Source of the DNA: Candidatus Nanopelagicales bacterium
GTDB lineage: Bacteria > Actinomycetota > Actinomycetes > S36-B12
DNA length: 9,656 nt
Assembly (NCBI GenBank): GCA_018399515.1
Contig: JAGYOB010000307.1
Coordinates: 1 to 9,656, forward strand
Direction of reading: 5' to 3'
Numbering within the stretch: position 1 is the stretch's first letter; each line of letters begins with the position of its first letter. Shown in pieces: positions 1 through 7,295 of this stretch. Made by a program: the position numbers and the translations under genes. Below the pieces are notes generated by a model that was given only the letters and a program-made list of their open reading frames with translations, did no database searches and was not told the origin of the DNA.

Positions 1-591
1 GCGATCTTGATTGGATTCCTGACGGTGGGAAGCCAGTCGTTCCTCTCGGGCGCCACGAACCTTCCTTCGATCGTCGGGGACGTCGCTAGCGGAACCTTCT
101 GGATTGGAATTCCGCGCAACTTCGTAATCTGGCTCCTACTGGCCGCCGCCATCCTTCTCATCCAACGGCGCACGGGATACGGGAAGAATCTTTACGCCAT
201 CGGCGACAACGCTGGTGCGAGTCGATTGGCGGGTATCCGTCGTTGGCAAGTGGTACTCGTCGTGTACGTCTTGTCTGCCACCCTTGGTGGAATCGCTGGC
301 CTCCTGCTGGCTAGCAGGGCCGGTGGTGTTGCGGGACTTCAACTGGCCGATCAACTGCTGCTTCCTTCCGTTGCAGCTGCGGTCATCGGCGGCACATCGA
401 TTCTCGGTGGTGTAGGTGGATATGCAGGAACCATCGTCGCTGTCTTGTGTCTGACGGTGCTGGACAAGATCCTGACGCTCGTGCAGGTGGGAGGCAGCGG
501 TAGTCAGGACCTCAAATTGATCACGTACGGCCTCGTCATCGTGATCCTCTCCTGGGTCTACGCCCGGGTTAACGGCAGGAGTCTTCGATGA
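1..591 (+). CDS. Sugar ABC transporter permease (RbsC-like), 3' part
   Basis: C-terminal portion of an inner-membrane permease of the ribose/xylose-type ABC importer family (BPD_transp_2). The frame is open from base 1, so the true start lies upstream; about 196 residues are visible against roughly 320-340 for the family. Several hydrophobic membrane segments are evident (around FVIWLLLAAAILLI, VVLVVYVLSATLGGIAGLLL, and a C-terminal YGLVIVILSWVYA). The cytoplasmic loop RRTGYGKNLYAIGDN...ASRLAGI matches the conserved RbsC loop that contacts the ATPase, and LLPSVAAAVIGGTSILGGVGG is the family's signature. It should bring a sugar or sugar conjugate into the cytoplasm with an ATPase and a binding protein encoded outside the window. 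Its stop overlaps the next start (ATGA), so it is cotranscribed with the dehydrogenase. Family call is firm; substrate is unknown. Confidence 0.93.
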   Translation, partial: AILIGFLTVGSQSFLSGATNLPSIVGDVASGTFWIGIPRNFVIWLLLAAAILLIQRRTGYGKNLYAIGDNAGASRLAGIRRWQVVLVVYVLSATLGGIAGLLLASRAGGVAGLQLADQLLLPSVAAAVIGGTSILGGVGGYAGTIVAVLCLTVLDKILTLVQVGGSGSQDLKLITYGLVIVILSWVYARVNGRSLR

Positions 592-1751
592 CGACAGCTA
601 ACCGTGTGCGCGCTGCCGTCATCGGGACCGGTTTCATTGGAACGGTGCACGTGGAAGCGGCGAGGCGAGCGGGCGCACAGGTTGTCGGGGTCCTCGGTTC
701 ATCCTCAGCCAAGTCCGAAGCGGTTGCGCAGGCGCTGGGCATCGCCCGAGGCTACGGATCGTTGGACGAGTTGCTGTCCGATCCGGATGTCGACGTCGTC
801 CACGTAACCAGTCCAAACGCCTTGCACCTTCCGCAGGCATTGGCCGCAGTCGAAGCCGGCAAGAACGTCATCTGCGAGAAGCCTCTGGGAATCGACGTTG
901 CCCAGGGACGCCAACTCATGGATGCTGCCCGTTCGGCCGGGGTCGTGAATGCGACGTGCTTCAACATCCGCTTCTATCCGGTCCTCCACGAGGCACACGA
1001 GTTGGTCCGGAACGGGGCCCTCGGAGAGCCGCGTTTCCTTACCGGCTCCTACCACCAGGACTGGTTGATGTATCCCACTGACTGGAATTGGCGACTGGAG
1101 GATTCCAAGGGTGGATCACTTCGTGCGGTCGCCGACATCGGCTCCCATTGGCTGGACCTTCTGAAGTGGATCGGGGGAGTTCGGGTGAGTGAGGTCTTCG
1201 CGGACCTACACACCTTCGTTCCCATCCGGCAGCGTCCCTTGGGTGAAGTGCAGACATTCGGGGGATCGGATGATGGTGATCGACGTGATATCGAGATCCA
1301 CAATGACGATGCTGCAGGCATCCTGCTTCGATTCGATAATGGCGCGCGCGGAGCGGTGACGGTCTCGCAGGTGTCTGCAGGGCGCAAGAACGATCTGAGT
1401 TTCGAGGTTGCTGGCGCGGACGATGCACTCATGTGGCAATCGAGTGCACCGGATCGCTTGTGGCTCGGTCATCGCGGACGTACCAACGAAGAGCTTCTCA
1501 GAGATCCCGGACAACTCTCAGAAGCGGCCGCGAAGGTCACCTTCTATCCCGGCGGTCATGTTGAAGGGTTTGGCGAGACCTTCCGTGGTCTCTTCGAGCG
1601 GGTGTATGCCGCAATTCGTAAGGGTTCGTCCGGTCGCAACGTCGACTTTCCGACGTTCCAAGACGGTTACGACGCACTATGCGTGACAGATGCGATCAGC
1701 AGAAGTGCTCAGTCCGGATCGTGGGAAGCAGTAATGAGGGAGGAATCATGA
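588..1751 (+). CDS. Gfo/Idh/MocA-family NAD(P)-dependent sugar dehydrogenase
   Basis: 387-residue cytoplasmic oxidoreductase. The N-terminal Rossmann domain carries GTGFIG (residues 13-18); the dinucleotide/substrate motif EKP is at 97-99 with catalytic Lys98. The C-terminal domain has a QDW...WNWRL stretch (157-170) and DIGSHWLD (183-190) with the usual catalytic His187. The QDWL/WRL region is common in members acting on whole glycosides or anhydrosugars rather than on myo-inositol. The start is supported by AGGAG at 577-581, six bases before the ATG, and by the ATGA overlap with the permease. The 3' end overlaps the isomerase gene by four bases. The trio transporter, Gfo/Idh/MocA enzyme and TIM-barrel isomerase resembles loci that oxidise a sugar to a 3-keto form before rearrangement or elimination (as in levoglucosan or C-glycoside catabolism). 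That role is inferred from context only. Confidence 0.93.
   Translation: MTTANRVRAAVIGTGFIGTVHVEAARRAGAQVVGVLGSSSAKSEAVAQALGIARGYGSLDELLSDPDVDVVHVTSPNALHLPQALAAVEAGKNVICEKPLGIDVAQGRQLMDAARSAGVVNATCFNIRFYPVLHEAHELVRNGALGEPRFLTGSYHQDWLMYPTDWNWRLEDSKGGSLRAVADIGSHWLDLLKWIGGVRVSEVFADLHTFVPIRQRPLGEVQTFGGSDDGDRRDIEIHNDDAAGILLRFDNGARGAVTVSQVSAGRKNDLSFEVAGADDALMWQSSAPDRLWLGHRGRTNEELLRDPGQLSEAAAKVTFYPGGHVEGFGETFRGLFERVYAAIRKGSSGRNVDFPTFQDGYDALCVTDAISRSAQSGSWEAVMREES
1737..1744 (+). promoter_or_regulatory. Shine-Dalgarno site setting the isomerase start
   Basis: AGGGAGGA lies three bases before the ATG at 1748. It fixes the isomerase start at MRLGLLTAPF rather than at the in-frame start 69 bases upstream, which would put 23 extra residues inside the dehydrogenase gene. 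The site lies within the last codons of the dehydrogenase, consistent with translational coupling. Confidence 0.8.
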
Positions 1752-2665
1752 GACTGGGTCTGTTAACCGCACCGTTCGAGGATGCGGATGTGACAACGGT
1801 TGCCGATTGGTCCGCAGCGAACGGCTTCGAGATGCTGGAGGTCGCGTGCTGGCCGGCAGCGGGTGGAGAGAAGCGTCGATACGCAGGCACGTCGCACATC
1901 GATGTGTCGTCGTTGACTCCGCACAGCGCCGAGACGATGGTCGAAGACCTCCGTCAGCGGGGTGTAGAGATCTCCGGTCTGGGTTATTACCCCAACAACC
2001 TCCACCCCGACCCAGCTGAGCGAGAGGCGGTAAATGAGCACACCAAGGCGGTTATCAGAGGCGCCGCGCTGCTCGGGGTGCCCGTTGTGAACACCTTCAT
2101 TGGAGCCGACCCTGCCAAGACCCAAGAGGAGAACTATCAGGAATTCCTGCGCGTTTGGCCGTCCATATGGCAGGTGGCGGAGGAAGCGGGAGTCAAGATC
2201 GCTATCGAAAACTGCCCGATGATCTTCTCCTTCGACGAGTGGCCATCCGGTAAGAACCTTGCCTATTCGCCCGCTATCTGGCGCCGGATGTTCGCCGATA
2301 CTCCCGGTGATGTGATCGGACTCAACCTCGACCCGTCCCATTTGATCTGGCAGATGATCGACATCGACCGGGTCGTGGACGAATTTGCTGACCGCCTCTA
2401 CCACGTGCACGTAAAGGACCTTGAAATCGACCGGGAGGGTTTGTACGAACACGGCATTTTGTCGTTAGGAATGGGATGGCAGCGCCCTCGCCTGCCCGGT
2501 CTCGGTGAGGTCAACTGGGCCCGATTCGTGTCAGCCCTGTATCGCAACGGGTACGACTACGTCCTGTGCATCGAACATGAGGACCGAAACTTCGAAGGAA
2601 CGGACGCCAAACTCAAGGCGGGCTTCCTGCTCGCCCGCAACACCGTCGCCCCACTGATCGTCTAA
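1748..2665 (+). CDS. TIM-barrel sugar isomerase/epimerase (AP_endonuc_2 fold)
   Basis: 305-residue cytoplasmic protein of the xylose-isomerase-like TIM-barrel family (IolE/IolI/tagatose-epimerase relatives). The metal-binding quartet is visible: Glu154 (IAIENCP), Asp195 with His198 (LDPSHL), His221 (HVHVKD) and Glu276 (CIEHED). Metal (Mn/Mg/Zn) binding is therefore likely intact. Such enzymes epimerise or isomerise keto-sugars, dehydrate keto-inositols, or act as eliminases/hydratases on 3-keto-glycosides. The start is the ATG with an AGGGAGGA ribosome site, overlapping the dehydrogenase stop by four bases. It most likely acts on the product of the upstream Gfo/Idh/MocA enzyme. Its stop lies 12 bases from the stop of the convergent second dehydrogenase, and there is no strong terminator between them. 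Exact reaction is not deducible from sequence. Confidence 0.91.
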   Translation: MRLGLLTAPFEDADVTTVADWSAANGFEMLEVACWPAAGGEKRRYAGTSHIDVSSLTPHSAETMVEDLRQRGVEISGLGYYPNNLHPDPAEREAVNEHTKAVIRGAALLGVPVVNTFIGADPAKTQEENYQEFLRVWPSIWQVAEEAGVKIAIENCPMIFSFDEWPSGKNLAYSPAIWRRMFADTPGDVIGLNLDPSHLIWQMIDIDRVVDEFADRLYHVHVKDLEIDREGLYEHGILSLGMGWQRPRLPGLGEVNWARFVSALYRNGYDYVLCIEHEDRNFEGTDAKLKAGFLLARNTVAPLIV

Positions 2666-2677
2666 GGGGTCGCCGCG

Positions 2678-3883
2678 TCACCCGAAGGTGCCGACAACCT
2701 CGTCCACGATCGCGCCGGTGTCGGAGCGCTTGAGGATCAACTTGATCCTGCCGTCGGGGAGAACCTCGCGCTTGATGACGACGTGACCGTCATGCATCAT
2801 CGGCTCGTTCGAGATTCGGGGTACCGGGGGATATGGCCAGTCGACATCAACAGCCTCCCACTTGCCCGATTCGCTGGATGCGAAACACGCATCAATGATC
2901 GCGTTGACGACGTAGCCATCGAAGAAGGTCTCCTCTGGCTCTGATGAGCCTTCGAGCGAGTCGAACATGTCTTTGAACATGTCGATGTAGCCGAGTTCGG
3001 CAACCTCGTCTCCGACCGGGAAGAGCCAGCCTGCATCGGTTTCAGCCTTCTCAGCGACGTAGCCTCCCCCCTGGCCTGTAGTGAACATCTCGAAGCCCGT
3101 TCGAAGGAAGTGATTGAGCCAAATGGTTCCCTCGGTGCCGGCCACCTCATCGCGCAAGTCCATGCCTCCGCGGAAGGTCCACGAGACCTCGAATTGACCG
3201 ACGGCTCCGTTCTCGAATCGGACAAGAGCTATTGCGTTGTCTTCCGCGGAAATGGGATGGACCAGGGTGTCCTTCCAACAAAACACTTCCACGGGACGGA
3301 CTCTCTTCCCAACGAAGGTTCGAATGATTTCGATGCAGTGGCACCCGAGGTCGACTATCGCTCCGCCACCCGCTTTGGATTCGTCCCAGAACCAGGCACT
3401 GTGCGGGCCGGGATGGGTCTCGCGTGATCGAACCCATAGGACGTCTCCGATGGCACCCGATTGAACCGATGAGCGTGCCTTGAGTGTCTTGGGTGTGTAC
3501 ACCAAGTCCTCAAGGTACCCGGCGAACACTCCTGCACCCTGGACGATCTCCATGATCTCCTTGGCTTCAGCTCCCGAGCGCGCTAGAGGCTTGGTGCACA
3601 GCACCGCCTTTCCCGCTTCGGCAGCCATTCGGATCGTGTCCAGGTGCATGTCATTCGGTAGAGCAACGATGACGGCTGTGACGGCGTCATCCTGGATGGC
3701 TGCTTCCAAGGAGGTCGTGTAGCTGGGGATGTTCCAGCGTTCAGCGAAGGCTGCCCCGCGCTCTTCGGATCGGGAATACACGACGTGAACCGAGTCACGT
3801 GATCGTCCAGCGGCCAGAGTCATCGTGTAGAAGTCGGCGATAAGGCCTGTTCCGAGCATGGCGACCTTTTGACCGTTGGGCAT
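2678..3883 (-). CDS. Second Gfo/Idh/MocA-family oxidoreductase
   Basis: 401-residue NAD(P)-dependent oxidoreductase counted from the ATG at 3883. The Rossmann motif GTGLIA is at residues 11-16 and the C-terminal catalytic-type motif DLGCHCIEI contains His182. The usual EKP is CTKP here (97-99): Lys98 is kept but the preceding Glu is Thr, unlike the paralogue at 588-1751. The two proteins share the fold but differ widely, so they should act on different substrates or steps. A short basic C-terminal tail (HVVIKREVLPDGRIKLILKR) follows the usual end of the barrel domain. An in-frame TTG at 3907 would add eight residues, but the ATG has a good ribosome site. The gene is divergent from the FAD oxidoreductase, and the palindromic operator lies 26 bp upstream of its start. 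Confidence 0.92.
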   Translation of the reverse strand: MPNGQKVAMLGTGLIADFYTMTLAAGRSRDSVHVVYSRSEERGAAFAERWNIPSYTTSLEAAIQDDAVTAVIVALPNDMHLDTIRMAAEAGKAVLCTKPLARSGAEAKEIMEIVQGAGVFAGYLEDLVYTPKTLKARSSVQSGAIGDVLWVRSRETHPGPHSAWFWDESKAGGGAIVDLGCHCIEIIRTFVGKRVRPVEVFCWKDTLVHPISAEDNAIALVRFENGAVGQFEVSWTFRGGMDLRDEVAGTEGTIWLNHFLRTGFEMFTTGQGGGYVAEKAETDAGWLFPVGDEVAELGYIDMFKDMFDSLEGSSEPEETFFDGYVVNAIIDACFASSESGKWEAVDVDWPYPPVPRISNEPMMHDGHVVIKREVLPDGRIKLILKRSDTGAIVDEVVGTFG

Positions 3884-3888
3884 AGCGT

Positions 3889-3895
3889 TCCTTCC
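3889..3895 (-). promoter_or_regulatory. Shine-Dalgarno site for the second Gfo/Idh/MocA gene
   Basis: Read on the minus strand this is GGAAGGA, five bases before the ATG at 3883. It favours that ATG over the TTG at 3907, which abuts the operator palindrome and lacks a comparable site. Confidence 0.75.
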
Positions 3896-3908
3896 CGTTC
3901 CTACCAAA

Positions 3909-3920
3909 TTGTCTAGACAA
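3909..3920. promoter_or_regulatory. GntR-family (DasR/NagR-like) operator palindrome
   Basis: Perfect 12-bp palindrome TTGTCTAGACAA between two divergent genes. Its core GTCTAGAC fits the HutC/GntR-subfamily consensus (GT-N-TA-N-AC) and differs only at the flanks from the known DasR/NagR-type site TGGTCTAGACCA, which controls GlcNAc/chitin genes in actinomycetes. It lies 26 bp before the minus-strand dehydrogenase start and 71 bp before the FAD oxidoreductase start, so one bound dimer could control both. A possible -10-like TACTGT sits just downstream at 3926-3931, without a convincing -35. The regulator gene is not in the window. Operator class is well supported by symmetry and position; the specific regulator is inferred. 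Confidence 0.75.
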
Positions 3921-3958
3921 CATGCTACTGTCCGTGGGCATGGTGCGAAAGCGGTTTT

Positions 3959-3980
3959 CCCAAGTTTCCCGGGGTTTGGG
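3959..3980 (+). repeat. Imperfect inverted repeat in the 5' leader
   Basis: CCCAA at 3959-3963 pairs with TTGGG at 3976-3980 around a CCCGGG-containing centre. The inner positions pair mostly as G-U in RNA, so any hairpin is weak. It lies just upstream of the G-run (3978-3983) that is the only candidate ribosome site for the gene at 3992, so folding could hide that site. It could also be chance. Confidence 0.3.
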
Positions 3981-3991
3981 GGGCTAACGCT

Positions 3992-5326
3992 ATGCCGGAA
4001 CGGGTGTGGTGGAACGCGGTCACCGAGGGGCCGTCCTTCGACGTAATCGTCATCGGCGGAGGGTCGGCCGGGACGTCTTCGGCGATAGCAGCTGCGCGGG
4101 CCGGAGCCCGGGTGTTGTTAGTGGATAAACTCGGGTTTCTCGGCGGAACGAGCACTGCAGTGTTGGACACCATGTACGGCTTCTACAGCCCTGGTGAGAA
4201 GGCTAAACGGCTGATTACTGGAGTCGGCTCCGATGTTGTCGACCGATTGACGGAACTCGGCCCGGTGCTTGAAAGACCCAATACATACGGAGCGGGCACC
4301 GGAATCACCTACAACAGCGAACACTTGAAGGTTGTCTGGGAGTCGCTGTGTAGAGACGCAGGGGTCACCGTCCTTCAACACTCCTTGCTGCAAGACGTCT
4401 ACGTGTCAGATGGCCGCGTGATGCAGGTGCTTGTCGCGACGAAGGCAGGCCTTCGTAGATTCTCTGCTCGCACCTTCCTGGACTGCTCAGGTGACGCGGA
4501 TCTGTGCTCATTCGCCGATTTCTCCTTGGAAATTGCGGGGGAAATCGATCCGGCGCAGAGTCTCACCACCACGTTCAAGATCGTGAATGTCGACATGGAG
4601 CGTCGTCGTTCGATAACGAAGGATCAGTTGCACGAGCTCATGGAGAAAGCCGCCGATGACGGCTATCAGTTGCCGCGCAAGGAAGGATCGGATCACGTCA
4701 CGCCGATCGACGGCATGACCGCGACCGTCATGACGCGCTTGCCTTCCTACGTGGTCGGTGACGATGGACCTATTTCCGCAACCGATCCGTGGTTCCTTTC
4801 TCAATCCGAGCATGAAGGCCATCGACAGGTGCTCGAATACATGCGATTCCTGACCGATCGAGTACCCGGATACGAGGAAGCGTCCCTGGTGGCGATGTCT
4901 GCGCAAATCGGAATCCGGGAAACGCGTCGCGTTCACGGTGATTATCGACTCACTCGTGATGATGTGCTTACAGCGCGCCAGTTCGATGATCAGGTGGGCC
5001 TATGTGGGGCTCCGATCGAGGATCATCGCCCAGGCGAGGGCACTGACTGGGTATACCTGCCGGAGGGAGATGCTGTCGGCATTCCCTTGCGAACATTGAT
5101 CGTCACAGATGCGTCCAACGTCCTGGTCGCCGGCCGATGTTTCTCCGCGACCCATGACGCTCACGCGAGCGTCCGCTCAATCGGACAGTGCATTGCGATG
5201 GGCCAGGCCGCTGGGACTGTCGCAGCGCTATCGCTGGCGGAGGGAGGCGACGTGCGTGCTGTGCGTCCGCAGGAAGTCCGCGCTCGCTTGCGAGAGGATG
5301 GCGCAACTCTCGAGGTGCCGGACTGA
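3992..5326 (+). CDS. FAD-dependent oxidoreductase (FAD_oxidored family)
   Basis: 444-residue flavoprotein with a Rossmann-type FAD-binding N-terminus: DVIVIGGGSAG (GGGSAG at 22-27), an acidic ribose-binding position in LLVDK, and GFLGGTST after it. The C-terminal FAD signature NVLVAGRCFSATHDAHASVRSIGQCIAMGQAAGTVAA is typical of this family. IGIRETRRVHGDYRLT, another family hallmark, lies in the middle. There is no signal peptide or membrane segment, so it should be cytoplasmic. The substrate is unknown; relatives occur in carbohydrate loci, where they are annotated only as FAD-dependent oxidoreductases. The first 15 residues precede the usual start of the family, and only a G-run at 3978-3983 serves as ribosome site, so the start is less certain than the rest. 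It heads an operon: its TGA overlaps the next ATG by one base. The operator at 3909-3920 probably controls it. Confidence 0.9.
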   Translation: MPERVWWNAVTEGPSFDVIVIGGGSAGTSSAIAAARAGARVLLVDKLGFLGGTSTAVLDTMYGFYSPGEKAKRLITGVGSDVVDRLTELGPVLERPNTYGAGTGITYNSEHLKVVWESLCRDAGVTVLQHSLLQDVYVSDGRVMQVLVATKAGLRRFSARTFLDCSGDADLCSFADFSLEIAGEIDPAQSLTTTFKIVNVDMERRRSITKDQLHELMEKAADDGYQLPRKEGSDHVTPIDGMTATVMTRLPSYVVGDDGPISATDPWFLSQSEHEGHRQVLEYMRFLTDRVPGYEEASLVAMSAQIGIRETRRVHGDYRLTRDDVLTARQFDDQVGLCGAPIEDHRPGEGTDWVYLPEGDAVGIPLRTLIVTDASNVLVAGRCFSATHDAHASVRSIGQCIAMGQAAGTVAALSLAEGGDVRAVRPQEVRARLREDGATLEVPD

Positions 5327-6294
5327 TGACAGCCATCATTCGTACGGTCACCGGCGATATTCCGGCGGATGCGTGTGGAGTCACGTACTGCCATGAACAT
5401 CTGGTGCTTGACTCACCTCTGATCGAACTGAGATTTCCCGACATTCACCTGAATGATGACGAGCGAGCGATACGTGAAGTAGCAGCGTGCGCGGAAGAAG
5501 GCGTGCACACGATGGTCGACGCCATGCCCTGTTCGGCAGGTCGTTCCGGTACCAGACTGGCTGCGATTTCGGAGAAGACGGGCGTTCGGATCATTGCGGC
5601 TACCGGCCTGCACCACGATCGCTACTACGGGCCGGAGCATTGGACAAACGGTTCGTCTGTTCAGGAACTCGCTGAGTTGTTTGTCCAGGATGTTGTGCGC
5701 GGTATCGATCAGTTCGACTACACGGGTCCGGTTGTGGCGAGGACCAGTCACCGTGCAGGGATCATCAAGGTCGCAACGTCCGGTCCACAACTCAACGATC
5801 GAGACAAGCGTATTTTGCGGGCGGTTTCCATTGCGCATGAGCGAACCAGGGCCCCGATCCTTACCCATTGCGAGGGTGGCGAAGGGGGACCGGAGCAAGT
5901 GGCGTTCCTTGCCGACCACGGTGTCGACCCGACACGTGTGATCTTGAGTCACATCGATAAGGATGCGACAGCAGAGCGCATCAAAGATCTTGTTGCATCC
6001 GGTGCCTACCTGGAGTTCGACCAGTCGTTGCGACAGGACGATCGCGTGGATGCACCGTCCATAGTTCTACTCAGAGAAGCTGTCGAATTGGGTGCAAGCG
6101 AGCGAATCGTCCTAGGAACAGACGGAGCTCGTCGTTCGTTGTGGACAGCTTGGGCTGGTGGTCCCGGCCTGGCCTGGCTATATGCGCGATATCGCCAGTT
6201 GCTCGTCGATTCCGGCATCCCGCAGGTAGTGGTGGACGGCTTCTTCGTGGCAAATCCGGCGTACGCGCTCAGTTTCGATCCGGTGATGGCATGA
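5326..6294 (+). CDS. Phosphotriesterase-family metal hydrolase (probable lactonase/esterase)
   Basis: 322-residue amidohydrolase-superfamily protein of the PTE family. All ligands of a binuclear metal centre are visible: His23 and His25 (CHEHL), Lys148 (GIIKVAT, the carbamylated bridging lysine), His181 (THCEGG), His209 (ILSHIDKD) and Asp266 (LGTDGAR). PTE-family members outside true phosphotriesterases often hydrolyse sugar lactones, including phosphorylated ones. A lactonase acting on the product of the upstream flavoprotein is a reasonable but unproven idea. The chosen start is the ATG overlapping the flavoprotein stop (TGATG), with GAGGT nine bases upstream; a longer in-frame reading from 5188 lies wholly inside the flavoprotein gene and is rejected. 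The stop overlaps the SIS gene by four bases, so the three genes are translationally coupled. Confidence 0.91.
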   Translation: MTAIIRTVTGDIPADACGVTYCHEHLVLDSPLIELRFPDIHLNDDERAIREVAACAEEGVHTMVDAMPCSAGRSGTRLAAISEKTGVRIIAATGLHHDRYYGPEHWTNGSSVQELAELFVQDVVRGIDQFDYTGPVVARTSHRAGIIKVATSGPQLNDRDKRILRAVSIAHERTRAPILTHCEGGEGGPEQVAFLADHGVDPTRVILSHIDKDATAERIKDLVASGAYLEFDQSLRQDDRVDAPSIVLLREAVELGASERIVLGTDGARRSLWTAWAGGPGLAWLYARYRQLLVDSGIPQVVVDGFFVANPAYALSFDPVMA

Positions 6295-7295
6295 CCGAAC
6301 GTATCTCGGCGGATATGGCCGAGCAGCCCGGATTGCTTGTGGCTCTCGCTGGTCGAGTTTCGGCAGACTGGGAATCGGATATCCAGCACGCCATCGGTTC
6401 ACCTCCGGTGATCGCCGTGGTTGCCCGGGGCTCCTCGTCCCACGCCGTAGCTATCGCCTCGAACGCACTGGAGGCAGCCTTCGCGGCACCGGTTCTGCAT
6501 GTGGACGTGAGCGTTGCGGCTCGGCGAGCTTCGGCACTTCCCCCGGGCTCGGTTGCTATTGCTGTGAGTCAGTCGGGGAGCACACCCGATGTACTAGAAG
6601 CCGCACGCCGGCTCCACGAGAGCGGAGTTACCGTCCTGACGGTGACCAATGATCGGGGCCCGCTCGCAGACGTTGGGTCGGCGCACATAGCAGTGGACGC
6701 TGGTCGGGAGCGGAGCATCCCAGCGACGAAGTCCATCCTGGGTCAGGTTGCGGTGCTGCTCACGCTAGCCGCTCAACGATTGGCGATCGAGGAATGGTCG
6801 GATCTCCTCGCTTTATCGGCAATCTGGTGCAAGGAAGAACTGGCCGCGGAATTGCCGTTGAGCCCAGAGCAACTAGCTCTCGACCCGGTCGCGGCCTTCG
6901 GAAGCGGTGTAGGGCTCGGCCTGGCTCGGGAATTCACTCAGAAGGTCGTCGAGACATCGGGAGTGCCGGTGCTGGCTTTGGATGCCGCGGAGTTCCAACA
7001 CGGACCGATCGCGGTCGCGCGGCCGGGTGTATCGGTGTTTGGCTTTCTGCTTGGACAGCGAGATGTGGTCGGTCAGGCCATGGACAAAGCGGTCGGCCGA
7101 GGCGCAGATGGTATCTGGGTGAAGGCGAGTCACGCAGTGACGAGTTCACGCGACTTACCATCCGAACTCGAACAAGGACTGCTGGCTCTCCCGGTCCTTG
7201 TGCGGTTACAGCGCATGATGATCGGCTTGGCGCTGCGACGGGGATTCGATCCGGACGAAGCCTTCGGTCTGTCGAAAGTCACGCAGACGATGTGA
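6291..7295 (+). CDS. SIS-domain aminosugar isomerase/deaminase (NagB-II/AgaS/GlmS-isomerase type)
   Basis: 334-residue cytoplasmic protein with two SIS domains and no glutaminase domain, the usual size for NagB-II/AgaS proteins. First SIS domain: ARGSSSHA (45-52), SQSGSTPD (93-100) and ERSIPATKS (140-148). Second: GSGVGLGLA (204-212) and DAAEFQHGP (231-239). By spacing, Lys218, Glu221 and His237 align with the catalytic Lys485, Glu488 and His504 of E. coli GlmS isomerase. The C-terminus DPDEAFGLSKVTQT is a family signature. Likely reaction: deamination/isomerisation of GlcN-6-P to Fru-6-P plus ammonia, downstream of NagA; an AgaS-type activity on GalN-6-P or a keto-aminosugar is possible. The ATG overlaps the PTE-family stop by four bases and has no clear ribosome site, so translation depends on coupling. 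The 3' end overlaps convergent nagA by 17 bp. Confidence 0.9.
   Translation: MTERISADMAEQPGLLVALAGRVSADWESDIQHAIGSPPVIAVVARGSSSHAVAIASNALEAAFAAPVLHVDVSVAARRASALPPGSVAIAVSQSGSTPDVLEAARRLHESGVTVLTVTNDRGPLADVGSAHIAVDAGRERSIPATKSILGQVAVLLTLAAQRLAIEEWSDLLALSAIWCKEELAAELPLSPEQLALDPVAAFGSGVGLGLAREFTQKVVETSGVPVLALDAAEFQHGPIAVARPGVSVFGFLLGQRDVVGQAMDKAVGRGADGIWVKASHAVTSSRDLPSELEQGLLALPVLVRLQRMMIGLALRRGFDPDEAFGLSKVTQTM

Noticed and set aside
1763..2452. 229-codon minus-strand open frame inside the isomerase gene
   Set aside because: The plus-strand frame has all metal ligands of the TIM-barrel family; the antisense translation shows no recognisable motif.
2666..2690. Terminator between the convergent isomerase and dehydrogenase genes
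   Set aside because: Only a four-base stem (CACC/GGTG with a CGAA loop) is visible, lying inside the dehydrogenase coding end and without a T-run.
3940..3987. Short leader peptide frame starting ATG GTG CGA
   Set aside because: Fifteen codons, no ribosome site, no regulatory codon pattern such as repeated rare or amino-acid-specific codons.
5188..5325. N-terminal extension of the PTE-family protein
   Set aside because: The extension lies wholly inside the flavoprotein gene, is not family-like, and the ATG at 5326 gives the normal start just before the HxH motif.
6141..6290. N-terminal extension of the SIS-domain protein
   Set aside because: It overlaps the well-supported C-terminus of the PTE-family protein; the ATGA junction at 6291 gives the expected length.
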